NCBI GenBank assembly: GCA_016716185.1
Contig: JADJWV010000002.1
Coordinates: 968,501-1,032,500 of the forward strand
Direction: 5' to 3'
Length of the DNA stretch: 64,000 bases
Source of the DNA: Saprospiraceae bacterium
GTDB lineage: Bacteria; Bacteroidota; Bacteroidia; Chitinophagales; Saprospiraceae
Positions 37,764 through 46,162 of the stretch are shown one piece after another. A program made the position numbers and the translations under genes. The notes under the pieces are model-generated. The model ran no database searches and was not told where the DNA came from. It saw only the letters and a program-made list of their open reading frames with translations. Each line of letters begins with the position of its first letter. The first letter of the stretch is position 1.

Positions 37764-39938
37764 ATGTTAAAAAGAAATCTTGTCATAGGGCTTTTATTTA
37801 TTGGCCTGAGTAATTTCGTTTATGGTGGAGAAGGCATGTGGTTGCCCTTGTTTCTCAAATCGCTTAATGAAAAGGAAATGAAATCCATGGGCATGAAGAT
37901 CTCTGCAGAGGACATATATAGTGTGAACAAAGGCTCACTGAAAGATGCCATCGTGCATTTTGGTGGAGGATGTACCTCAGAAATTATTTCCAGTCAGGGT
38001 CTTCTGCTTACCAACCATCATTGCGGATATGGATATATTCAATCGCATACTACTTTAGATCAGAATTATTTGAGAGATGGTTTTTGGGCACGGAATCATC
38101 AGGAAGAATTGCGGTGTGAAGGTTTGACTGCAACCATTATCGTTAGAATTGAAGATGTGACTGCAAAAATATTGGAGGGAGTAGATCCTTCCTGGGGTGA
38201 AAATAAAAGGAGAAATAAAATCGACGAAAATACAGAACGATTAAAACCGCTCATTGAAAAACGGTCAGACCAATCCGTGTTTATCAGAGGATTTTATAAC
38301 AACAATCAGTATTTTGCATTTGTAACCGACGTTTACAAAGATGTTCGTCTGGTTGGAGCACCTCCTGAGTCGATTGGAAAATTCGGGGCAGACACAGACA
38401 ACTGGGTATGGCCAAGACATACGGGTGATTTTGCATTATTTAGAATTTATGCTGGAAATGACAACCGGCCTGCAGAATACTCCAGTTCAAACAAACCCTA
38501 CAAGCCCAAACACTTTCTTCCGGTTTCAATTGCGGGTATTCAGGAGGGCGATTTTTCTATGGTTTTCGGATTCCCGGGAAGGACCAACCAATATCTGACC
38601 ATGGAGGGAGCACGTCAACAAATAGAAGTGTTGAATCCGGTTCGTATTTCCCTGCGCGATAAAGCACTCAAAATTATGGACAAGTACATGCGGGCAGATC
38701 CACAAGTTAAAATTCAATATGCATCTAAATATGCCGGCATAGCCAATGCCTGGAAAAAATGGATCGGCGAAAATCTTGGAATGCGCGTCAGTTCGGGACT
38801 TGCTAAAAAGCAAAAAGACGATGAGAATTTTCAATCTGCTGTAGATTCAAAACCTGAATTCAAAGCATACCGCAATTTCAATGCAGATCTGGAATTCAAA
38901 TACAAAAGATTGGAACCTTTTGCATATGCAAGAGAATATTATTCTGAAACGTTTTTTAGAAATGTCGATGTAGTTGCATTTTACAGAATGGTTTCCGGTT
39001 TGATAGATGTCTATGAGGGAAGGGGAGAAGAAACTTTTAATTCCCGAAAAAATGCCATAGCCAATCAAACGGATGCCTATTTTAAAAACATTAATCTTAC
39101 TGTCGATAAGGAAATTTTTTCAAGTTTGCTGGAGCAGTTTCACAAAGAGATGAATCCGGCTTTTGTTTTTTCTCATTTGAAGGAAGGACTCGAAAGACAT
39201 CAAAACGATTACAGAAAATTCACCGATGAGCTGTATGCTTCAAGTAAATTGATGGAAACGGCGAGCTTGCGGGAATTGATGCTTTTACCTTACAAAGAAT
39301 GGATCGATCTGGTTAAAAAGGATCCGGTATGGATATTTTACAACGAAATGAAGTTTTATCTCGATAACGATATCAATAAATTATGTGGCGAATTGGAAGA
39401 TGAAATTTCAGAGTTACGAAGAAAACACATGGCTGCATTGTTGCAGGTTTTTCCCGAACGCAGGTTTTATCCAGATGCCAATTCTACATTGCGCGTTACC
39501 TACGGACAAGTGGAAGGTTATCAGCCCAAGGATGGAGTGAAGTATCTAAGCCAAACTTATTTGGATGGTGTATTGGAGAAATACGTTCCTGGAGATTACG
39601 AATTTGATGTTCCCAGGAAACTCCAGCAACTCTACCGGGACAAAGATTATGGAATTTATGGCGAAAATGGAAAAATGCCTCTTGCCTTTATCGGCAGCAA
39701 TCATACCACCGGTGGAAACTCAGGAAGCCCGGCAATCGATGCACACGGAAATTTGATCGGACTAAATTTTGATCGTGTTTGGGAAGGGACTATGAGTGAT
39801 ATTAATTACGATCGGAGTATTTGCCGCAACATCATGGTAGATGCCAGATATATACTCTTTATCATCGACAAATTCGCCGGCGCCAAATGGATTGTAGACG
39901 AAATGAAACTGGTGAAACCGAAGAAGAGGAAGAAGTAG
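37764..39938 (+). CDS. S46 family dipeptidyl-peptidase, DPP11-like specificity
   Basis: A 724-residue periplasmic serine exopeptidase with a signal peptide (1-21, ending VYG). The trypsin-like core has His in TNHHCGYG (H85), Asp in RHTGDFALFR (D222) and Ser in GGNSGSP (S653). Eighteen residues after the Ser is an Arg (R671, LNFDRVWEG). In characterised enzymes Arg at this place gives DPP11-type preference for Asp/Glu, while Gly gives DPP7. The enzyme would release dipeptides from peptides in the periplasm to feed amino-acid catabolism. Its TAG stop lies inside the first unit of a heptamer array. Confidence 0.92.
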   Translation: MLKRNLVIGLLFIGLSNFVYGGEGMWLPLFLKSLNEKEMKSMGMKISAEDIYSVNKGSLKDAIVHFGGGCTSEIISSQGLLLTNHHCGYGYIQSHTTLDQNYLRDGFWARNHQEELRCEGLTATIIVRIEDVTAKILEGVDPSWGENKRRNKIDENTERLKPLIEKRSDQSVFIRGFYNNNQYFAFVTDVYKDVRLVGAPPESIGKFGADTDNWVWPRHTGDFALFRIYAGNDNRPAEYSSSNKPYKPKHFLPVSIAGIQEGDFSMVFGFPGRTNQYLTMEGARQQIEVLNPVRISLRDKALKIMDKYMRADPQVKIQYASKYAGIANAWKKWIGENLGMRVSSGLAKKQKDDENFQSAVDSKPEFKAYRNFNADLEFKYKRLEPFAYAREYYSETFFRNVDVVAFYRMVSGLIDVYEGRGEETFNSRKNAIANQTDAYFKNINLTVDKEIFSSLLEQFHKEMNPAFVFSHLKEGLERHQNDYRKFTDELYASSKLMETASLRELMLLPYKEWIDLVKKDPVWIFYNEMKFYLDNDINKLCGELEDEISELRRKHMAALLQVFPERRFYPDANSTLRVTYGQVEGYQPKDGVKYLSQTYLDGVLEKYVPGDYEFDVPRKLQQLYRDKDYGIYGENGKMPLAFIGSNHTTGGNSGSPAIDAHGNLIGLNFDRVWEGTMSDINYDRSICRNIMVDARYILFIIDKFAGAKWIVDEMKLVKPKKRKK

Positions 39939-40097
39939 GCAGTAGGCAGTAGGCAGTTGGCAGTAGGCAGTAGGCAGTGGGCAGTGGGCAGTTGGCAGTA
40001 GGCAGTGGGCAGTAGGCAGTAGGCAGTAGGCAGTTGGCAGTAAGCAGTTGGCAGTGGGCATTAGGCAGTAGGCAGTTGGCAGTAGGCAGTGGGCAGT
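39936..40097. repeat. Heptamer array, unit GGCAGTA/T/G
   Basis: About 22 consecutive 7-bp units GGCAGT[A/T/G]. The array begins within the stop codon (TAG) of the S46 peptidase gene. It is the same unit as in the arrays at 53549 and, inverted, at 54034-54060. Confidence 0.9.
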
Positions 40098-40274
40098 CCA
40101 GAATGTCTGGATACGTTTTAGTTGTTTGTTGATAGATGTTAGTTGTTAGTTTTGGTAAGGGTTGGAAAGAGGTTGTTTAAACTAACATTAGTTAGTTTGA
40201 ATTTAGAAAGCAAATTCTTCGCTTCAAGCTTTTCGCTTTAAGCTTTTTCGCTCAATTACACACCTCCCAGCCTC
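40095..40274. repeat. 180-bp direct repeat, copy 1
   Basis: Nearly identical to 40441-40620 at an offset of 346 bp. It contains GATAGATGTTAGTTGTTAG, the perfect hairpin AAACTAAC-ATTA-GTTAGTTT (40179-40198), a TTCGCTT/AAGCTTT alternation and the start of a CCTCCCAG octamer run. It shows no coding potential. Confidence 0.85.
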
Positions 40275-40440
40275 CCAGCCTCCAACGCATTTTGTCAGAA
40301 GCAAAATTCACAGAATTAGAGAATTTGCAGAATGAATACAAATTTTGAAACAAAACCCTTCCCAATTCAGAAAATTCTAAAATTCAGAAAATTCTGATTC
40401 AGACAGGAGGAAAGTCAGCAGTAGGCAGTTGGCAGTCAGC

Positions 40441-40620
40441 AGTCCAGAATGTCGGGATCAGTTTTAGTTGTTTGTTGATAGATGTTAGTTGTTAGTTTTG
40501 GTAAGGGTTGGAAAGAGGTTGTTTAAACTAACATTAGTTAGTTTGAATTTAGAAAGCAAATTCTTCGCTTCAAGCTTTTCGCTTTAAGCTTTTTCGCTCA
40601 ATTACACACCTCCCAGCCTA
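40441..40620. repeat. 180-bp direct repeat, copy 2
   Basis: Second copy of 40095-40274. Near the start it reads AATGTCGGGATC where copy 1 reads AATGTCTGGATA. The hairpin AAACTAAC-ATTA-GTTAGTTT is at 40525-40544. The 165 bp between the copies hold short AATTCAGAAAATTCT repeats and another GGCAGT run. Confidence 0.85.
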
Positions 40621-40650
40621 CAAGCCTCCAAGCCTCCCAGCCTACAAACC
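40607..40650. repeat. Octamer run CCTCCCAG/CCTACAAG over a stop codon
   Basis: Five units of CCT[C/A]C[C/A]A[G/A]. The last unit (CCTACAAA) contains the TAG stop of the minus-strand gene at 40642-41775 (CTA at 40642-40644 on the + strand). Confidence 0.75.
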
Positions 40651-41775
40651 TTTCCCCTTTAAAAAAACCTCAGAACCCAATTCCTTCCCATTCGCACCAT
40701 ACAAACGAAGAATATAGAGTCCATCGAATAAAGTTGCGACATCGATCGTAGCCGTTTCAACAGAAAGTTTAGAAGAGCTGATGAGCCGACCTGCCATGTC
40801 GAATATTTTGTATTCTTCAAGATCTGTAAAACGGGTCTCTGAAGCAATATGAATGATATTTTGAACGGGATTCGGGTAAAATGAAATTTTTAAATCCTGC
40901 AAACGGTTATTCGTTGCGGTGTTCGTTTTATCATCCGGTTTGTAGCTGATTCCTAATATATTTCCAAGGGTATCCACATTGACTTGTGCAACGATTCCTT
41001 TGGTTTCATTGCTGATAAATGCATAAGTAGTCGTGTTGATGTTGCCAAATAAATTTCCAAATACGCTGGAAGCCAGTGCAGTTACATCTATCCATCCAAG
41101 AATGGCCACTTTCGCTTCAACATTGGTTTGACTTGTGGTTGTCCTTTTTTCGCGAAGAACATTCCAGTTTTTTACAGGCAATTTTAATTCACCCCAGGCA
41201 TCTGCAATTTTATGGAATCGTTGGCTGAAAATGATCCTGAATGAATCAGGTCGGAGAGGAAGTGTATTTAAAATACTATCCGGCAATATACTGGATGGTA
41301 AAGTAACGGTATTGGATGTCACATACATGAGTTCATCCAAATAGGATTCAGGAAACTTTTGGATTACAACAGGATTCGGAAAAACATTGGCACCTCCGAT
41401 TCCTGGTAAAGGTCCGCCCCCTAAAGTGGCTGTACCCAGTAATTCGATCCGGTCCTGGTAAAATTTAAAGTATTGTTCTGTAATACCCTGGATCAGCACC
41501 GCATCAGCCGTTGGGAATTGCTGTGCCAGATTGCCAACTGAGGCTGGTCTGTATACTTCAGATCTCCTGCCGGTCATTCCGAGATTCCTGAAATCCCAAT
41601 CCTGGTTGGGTCCCGGATTTCCATAGGATATCCCGCTCACTGCCGAATCTATTGAGAAATAAAGTGAATCTCCTACCGCCGGCTGGACCCGGTTGGTAAT
41701 AACTGTTTGACTGCTAAGGCCTAAACCCGAAAACAAAAAGATGAGGATCGGAAAATTGATAAGTCGCTTTGACAT
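40642..41775 (-). CDS. T9SS type A sorting domain protein of unknown function
   Basis: The ATG at 41775 (MSKRLINFPILIFLF) gives 377 residues with a signal peptide ending LSSQ; the longer frame from 41832 lacks one at its start. The middle (about 30-300) is a beta-rich domain with no family recognised. The C-terminus is a T9SS sorting domain (SFYPNPVQNIIHIASETRF...EVFLKGKGL). It is probably released or attached outside the cell. It starts 10 bp downstream of the ABC exporter gene, and its stop codon falls within an octamer unit. Confidence 0.82.
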   Translation of the reverse strand: MSKRLINFPILIFLFSGLGLSSQTVITNRVQPAVGDSLYFSIDSAVSGISYGNPGPNQDWDFRNLGMTGRRSEVYRPASVGNLAQQFPTADAVLIQGITEQYFKFYQDRIELLGTATLGGGPLPGIGGANVFPNPVVIQKFPESYLDELMYVTSNTVTLPSSILPDSILNTLPLRPDSFRIIFSQRFHKIADAWGELKLPVKNWNVLREKRTTTSQTNVEAKVAILGWIDVTALASSVFGNLFGNINTTTYAFISNETKGIVAQVNVDTLGNILGISYKPDDKTNTATNNRLQDLKISFYPNPVQNIIHIASETRFTDLEEYKIFDMAGRLISSSKLSVETATIDVATLFDGLYILRLYGANGKELGSEVFLKGKGL

Positions 41776-41785
41776 AGTGCTTGTT

Positions 41786-43609
41786 TTACGTTTCAAAAGA
41801 TTGCAAAGATACAAACCGGCTGTATTCGCCATTTATTTTTAACAGGTCCTCGTGATTCCCTTGTTCAATGATTTTCCCATCTTTCAATACTACGATGGTG
41901 TCGGCATTTTTAATTGTCGATAACCTGTGTGCAATAATTACCGCAGTCCTGCCTTTTAATACGTCGATCATGGCTTCCTGAATCATTTTTTCAGAATTGG
42001 AATCCAGAGCCGATGTGGCTTCATCGAGTATTAAGATTTGAGGATTTCTGAGCACGGCCCGTGCAATAGTCAACCTTTGGCGTTGACCTCCAGATAGTTT
42101 TAATCCCCGGTCGCCTATCACGTAATCCAATCCATCTGCTTGTTCGTTTACGAATCCGTCTGCATGAGCGGTTTTTAAACTTTCATGAACCTGCTGATCG
42201 CTGTATTCGTCCCGACCAAAGCGTATGTTATTCCGGATGTTATCGTTAAACAAAATGGCTTCCTGGCTCACCATACCAGTCATGTTCCGCAGGTCTTTCA
42301 ATTTGATATTTCTGATGTCTGTTCCATCGATCAGAATCTTTCCGTTCGTTACATCGTAAAATCTCGCAAGCAAATCGACCAGCGTAGTTTTACCCGAACC
42401 ACTTGCACCCACCAACGCAAGGGTTTTGCCTTTTTCTATGACGAGATTTATGGATTTGAGGGCTTCTGCACTTTGACCTGGATAACTGAATGAAACATTT
42501 TCAAAACGGATCTCTTTTTCAAAATTCATTTTGGAAACCGAATTATCATTATCGCTGATCTGTTCTGATGATTCGAGAACTTCATAAATTCTGTCCACCG
42601 CTGCAAGCCCTTTTTGGATGTTAAAATAAGCGGTCGATAGTGCTTTGGAAGGTTCAATCACATTGAAAAAAGCATATAAGAAAGCAATGAACACAGATCC
42701 CGAAATCTGATCGGCAAAAACCAATTGTGCTCCATACCACATGAGGCAACAAACAACACTCACTCCTAGAAATTCAGATAAAGGCGATGATAAATCCCTT
42801 CGCCTGTGCATCCGGATTAATATTTTTTTATAGGATTGAAGCAATTCATCAAATCTGGTTCTCACATAATGTTCTGCAGTAAATGATTTAACGACCCTCA
42901 ATCCACTCAGGCTTTCTTCCTGCACAGATATCAAATGACCCATTTTCTCTTGGGCCATTCCCGATTGTTTTTTTAGTGTTCTTGAAATTCCGCCAATCAC
43001 AAGTGAAGTGAATAACATCAACAACACGACAAACATGGTCAGTTGCGGACTGGTATAAATCATGATGCCTATGCTTCCCAATATGAGTAAGGGTTCTCTA
43101 ACAAGCGCTTCCAGCATTGACAAAATACTGTACTCAACTTCCTGAACGTCTGTAGTCATTCTTGAAATCAGATCCCCTTTTCGCTCGTTAGAAAAATAAG
43201 AAAGCGGCAATCGCATCCATTTATCGAATAAACTTTGGCGTAGTCCTGCAGAAATACCGGCCCTGACCGGGATCATGGTGTAAACCGCAAGATAACGGAA
43301 TAAATTTTTAAAAAGAAAAAGCGAAGCCAACCCCGCGCAGATGATTAAAATTGCTTGCGACCGTTCCATGGAGTTGATCCATTCGGCAAAATGAAATTTC
43401 AAGGACTGGATCGCATCGCCAAGATTGTCGATCTGGGTCGGTTTTTCCAGAATTGGAATTTGTTTTTGAAATAACATTTCCAGCAAAGGGATAATGGCCG
43501 GTATACTGAGAATTGTAAAAAATGCAGAAAGCACATAAAACAAAAAATGCAACAAAACTCTGTAGCGAAATCCGGCTACGAGGCGCATGAGTTTAAGAAA
43601 AGCTTTCAC
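41786..43609 (-). CDS. MsbA-like ABC exporter (fused permease and ATPase)
   Basis: A 607-residue half-transporter. Six transmembrane helices (about 15-320) are followed by a nucleotide-binding domain with Walker A GASGSGKTTL, Q-loop VSQEAILFND, signature LSGGQRQRLTIARA, Walker B ILILDEATSALD and the H-loop AHRLSTI. It works as a homodimer in the inner membrane and exports lipid or a hydrophobic compound; MsbA-like lipid A-core flipping is possible but not shown by sequence. It lies 24 bp after accC on the same strand. Confidence 0.9.
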   Translation of the reverse strand: MKAFLKLMRLVAGFRYRVLLHFLFYVLSAFFTILSIPAIIPLLEMLFQKQIPILEKPTQIDNLGDAIQSLKFHFAEWINSMERSQAILIICAGLASLFLFKNLFRYLAVYTMIPVRAGISAGLRQSLFDKWMRLPLSYFSNERKGDLISRMTTDVQEVEYSILSMLEALVREPLLILGSIGIMIYTSPQLTMFVVLLMLFTSLVIGGISRTLKKQSGMAQEKMGHLISVQEESLSGLRVVKSFTAEHYVRTRFDELLQSYKKILIRMHRRRDLSSPLSEFLGVSVVCCLMWYGAQLVFADQISGSVFIAFLYAFFNVIEPSKALSTAYFNIQKGLAAVDRIYEVLESSEQISDNDNSVSKMNFEKEIRFENVSFSYPGQSAEALKSINLVIEKGKTLALVGASGSGKTTLVDLLARFYDVTNGKILIDGTDIRNIKLKDLRNMTGMVSQEAILFNDNIRNNIRFGRDEYSDQQVHESLKTAHADGFVNEQADGLDYVIGDRGLKLSGGQRQRLTIARAVLRNPQILILDEATSALDSNSEKMIQEAMIDVLKGRTAVIIAHRLSTIKNADTIVVLKDGKIIEQGNHEDLLKINGEYSRFVSLQSFET

Positions 43610-43633
43610 TCGTTAGTTTTCGTGAAGAATAGC

Positions 43634-44980
43634 CTATTTGGGAGGCTCCAGTTTGAAAGTATTTAAAAAACCTGTATGGAAATTTCCTTCGCGGAAATCT
43701 TTGTTCTTCATTAACTGCTGATGAAATGGGATGGTGGTCTTGATTCCTTCGATGATAAATTCGTCTAACGATCTTTCCAGTTTGGTGATACATTCCTCGC
43801 GCGTTTGTGCTTTGCAAATCAATTTTGCAATCATGGAATCGTAATATGGCGGAACGGTGTATCCTGAATAAACATGGGTATCAACGCGCACACCATGTCC
43901 TTTCGAAGTGTGAAGTGAACTTATTTTGCCCGGATTTGGTCTGAAATCATTGAATGGGTCTTCAGCATTGATTCGCACTTCAATAGCATGCATGGATGGA
44001 AAATAATTTTTCCCGGTTATGGCCAGACCGGCCGCAACTTTGATTTGCTCTTTGATCAGATCGTGGTCTATGACTTCTTCTGTAACCGGATGTTCAACCT
44101 GTATGCGGGTATTCATTTCCATGAAATAAAAATTCCGGTACTTATCAACCAGAAATTCAACCGTACCCACACCCTCGTAATTGATCGACTTCCCTGCTTT
44201 GATTGCTGCCTCACCCATGGCTTCTCTGAGCTCAGATGTCATGAACGGCGAAGGGCTTTCTTCTACAAGTTTCTGATGCCTGCGCTGTATCGAACAATCT
44301 CTTTCGGATAGGTGAACCACACGGCCATGTTGATCGCCGATGATCTGAAACTCGATATGCCTCGGTTCTTCGATATATTTTTCGATGTAGATGCCGTCAT
44401 TAGAGAAAGCTGCTTTCGCTTCCTGCCTGGCGATGTTCCACATGTCTTCAAACTCATCCTCCTTTTGTACGATGCGCATCCCACGTCCACCTCCACCAGC
44501 AGTAGCTTTGAGAATCACGGGATATCCGATTTCTTTGGCTAATCTCTTTCCTTGCTTAACATCTTTCAAAAGTCCGTCTGATCCGGGCACAACGGGCACC
44601 TGGGCTTTGATCATGGTATCCTTCGCCGTGATTTTATCGCCCATTTTCCGGATCTGATCGGGCGATGGACCGATAAATTTGATTCCGTATTGCGAACAGA
44701 TTTCTGCGAATTCGGCATTCTCAGCCAGGAATCCATATCCCGGGTGAACTGCATCTGCATTTGTAATTTCGACCGCAGCCATGATTTTAGGGATATTCAA
44801 ATACGACTGCGAAGAAGCCGGTGGCCCAATGCATACAGCTTCATCGGCAAAACGTACATGTAAACTTTCGCGATCCGCTGTGGAATATATGGCTACCGTT
44901 TTTATACCCATTTCCCTTGCGGTACGTATGATGCGTAAAGCAATTTCACCGCGATTCGCTATGAGGATTTTATTGAACAT
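43634..44980 (-). CDS. accC: Acetyl-CoA carboxylase biotin carboxylase subunit
   Basis: A 448-residue ATP-grasp enzyme that carboxylates biotin on AccB, the first step of fatty-acid synthesis. Visible motifs: N-terminal KILIANRGEIALRI, the glycine-rich ATP loop KATAGGGGRGMRIV, and EMNTRIQVEHPVTE with the active-site Arg/Glu. The length equals that of E. coli AccC. It starts 11 bp after accB, and the order efp-accB-accC is common in Bacteroidota. Confidence 0.96.
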   Translation of the reverse strand: MFNKILIANRGEIALRIIRTAREMGIKTVAIYSTADRESLHVRFADEAVCIGPPASSQSYLNIPKIMAAVEITNADAVHPGYGFLAENAEFAEICSQYGIKFIGPSPDQIRKMGDKITAKDTMIKAQVPVVPGSDGLLKDVKQGKRLAKEIGYPVILKATAGGGGRGMRIVQKEDEFEDMWNIARQEAKAAFSNDGIYIEKYIEEPRHIEFQIIGDQHGRVVHLSERDCSIQRRHQKLVEESPSPFMTSELREAMGEAAIKAGKSINYEGVGTVEFLVDKYRNFYFMEMNTRIQVEHPVTEEVIDHDLIKEQIKVAAGLAITGKNYFPSMHAIEVRINAEDPFNDFRPNPGKISSLHTSKGHGVRVDTHVYSGYTVPPYYDSMIAKLICKAQTREECITKLERSLDEFIIEGIKTTIPFHQQLMKNKDFREGNFHTGFLNTFKLEPPK

Positions 44981-44991
44981 TCAGTTGTAAA

Positions 44992-45477
44992 TTAGGGTTC
45001 GACAAGGAATAAGACCTGATCGTATTCAACCGGTGTGGCATCTTCAACCACTATTTTAACGATCGTGCCTTTGACCTCACTTTCGATTTCGTTAAACAAC
45101 TTCATGGCTTCGATTATGCAGACCGTTGTACCGGCATCGACCTGATCACCCACTTTGATAAATGGAGCTTTATCTGGTCCGGGAGATCTGTAAAACGTAC
45201 CAACCATGGGAGATTTGATTTCCAGATATTTTTTGTCATCTGCCGGACTGCCTTCTTTTGCAACCGGTGATGAAGATTCAGCAGGTCTGGATGCAGCATG
45301 GGCAACAGGTGCATGAATGACCTGAGGTACCGGACTGGCAATGGGTACGGTATGTACAATGCGTTCTTCCTGACTGGTTTTAATAGTCATTTCAAACTCG
45401 CCATCTTTGATTTTAAATACGGAAACTCCCGATTTTCCAACCAGTCGGATGAGTTCCTGGATTTCTTTAAAGTTCAT
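44992..45477 (-). CDS. accB: Acetyl-CoA carboxylase biotin carboxyl carrier protein
   Basis: The ATG at 45477 (MNFKEIQELIRLVGKSG) gives 161 residues; a longer frame would overlap efp. The N-terminal helix pair, an Ala/Pro-rich linker (about 55-85) and the biotinyl domain are all present. The biotin-accepting Lys is in EAMKLFNEIESE, with Leu-Phe in place of the usual Met-Met. It works with AccC and the carboxyltransferase, which is not in this window. It lies 4 bp after efp, so the two are probably co-translated. Confidence 0.95.
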   Translation of the reverse strand: MNFKEIQELIRLVGKSGVSVFKIKDGEFEMTIKTSQEERIVHTVPIASPVPQVIHAPVAHAASRPAESSSPVAKEGSPADDKKYLEIKSPMVGTFYRSPGPDKAPFIKVGDQVDAGTTVCIIEAMKLFNEIESEVKGTIVKIVVEDATPVEYDQVLFLVEP

Positions 45478-45481
45478 TTTC

Positions 45482-46048
45482 CTATTGTTTAACGCGTTCA
45501 AGATACTCTTTTGTTCGGGTATCCACTTTCACAAACTCGCCTTCTTCGATGAAAATTGGCACTTTAATTTGTGCACCGGTTTCCAGAGTAGCCAACTTTT
45601 GAACATTCGTAGCGGTATTGCCCCTGACTCCCGGTTCGGTATACGTAATTTTCATGATCACGTGAGGTGGGAGGTCTGCTGTAAGCGGAATCTCTTTCTC
45701 AGCGTGATAAAGCACCTCAATTTCCATGCCTTCTTTCAGAAATTCGCCATTTTCTAAGAGATTTTCGGGAATGGCTTCCTGATCAAAGGTTTCAGAATTC
45801 ATAAAATGGAATCCCGATTCATCTTTGTAAAGGTATTGCATTTTTCGTCTTTCTACTCGCACATCGTCTATGGTATGCCCAGCCGTAAATGTATTCTCTA
45901 CCACCCGTCCACTGGTCATGCTTTTAAGCTTGGTGCGAACGAATGCATTGCCTTTGCCAGGTTTTACATGTTGGAATTCTACCACTACGTAAATATCGTT
46001 ATTAAAGTTGATACAAAGTCCGTTGCGGATATCAGAAGTATTTGCCAT
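45482..46048 (-). CDS. efp: Elongation factor P
   Basis: A 188-residue translation factor that relieves ribosome stalling at proline runs. KOW-like domain I has the loop HVKPGKGNAF, in which K32 is the residue modified in many bacteria. The following OB domains are complete (TEPGVRGNTATN, IFIEEGEFVKVDTRTKEYLERV). No EpmA-type modifying gene is nearby. It is the first gene of an efp-accB-accC unit, with a promoter-like TATCTTTG 29 bp upstream of its ATG. Confidence 0.97.
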   Translation of the reverse strand: MANTSDIRNGLCINFNNDIYVVVEFQHVKPGKGNAFVRTKLKSMTSGRVVENTFTAGHTIDDVRVERRKMQYLYKDESGFHFMNSETFDQEAIPENLLENGEFLKEGMEIEVLYHAEKEIPLTADLPPHVIMKITYTEPGVRGNTATNVQKLATLETGAQIKVPIFIEEGEFVKVDTRTKEYLERVKQ

Positions 46049-46076
46049 AAGTTTTATCGTATTTTAAAAACAGGCG

Positions 46077-46084
46077 CAAAGATA
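46077..46084 (-). promoter_or_regulatory. Bacteroidota -7 promoter element for efp-accB-accC
   Basis: On the minus strand this reads TATCTTTG (TAnnTTTG), 29 bp upstream of the efp ATG. It lies just after the terminator-like inverted repeat that follows the OmpA gene. Confidence 0.5.
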
Positions 46085-46085
46085 A

Positions 46086-46131
46086 ACCCGATTAGCACAA
46101 AAGGCTAAGCAGAGACCATCAATAATCGGGT
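46086..46131 (-). terminator. Possible terminator after the OmpA-family gene
   Basis: ACCCGATTA and TAATCGGGT form a perfect 9-bp stem with a 28-nt loop between the OmpA gene and efp. The downstream T run is weak (TTTATC), so termination may be partial. Confidence 0.45.
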
Positions 46132-46162
46132 AATAAAACTTAAATGCCTGAATTTCTACCTT

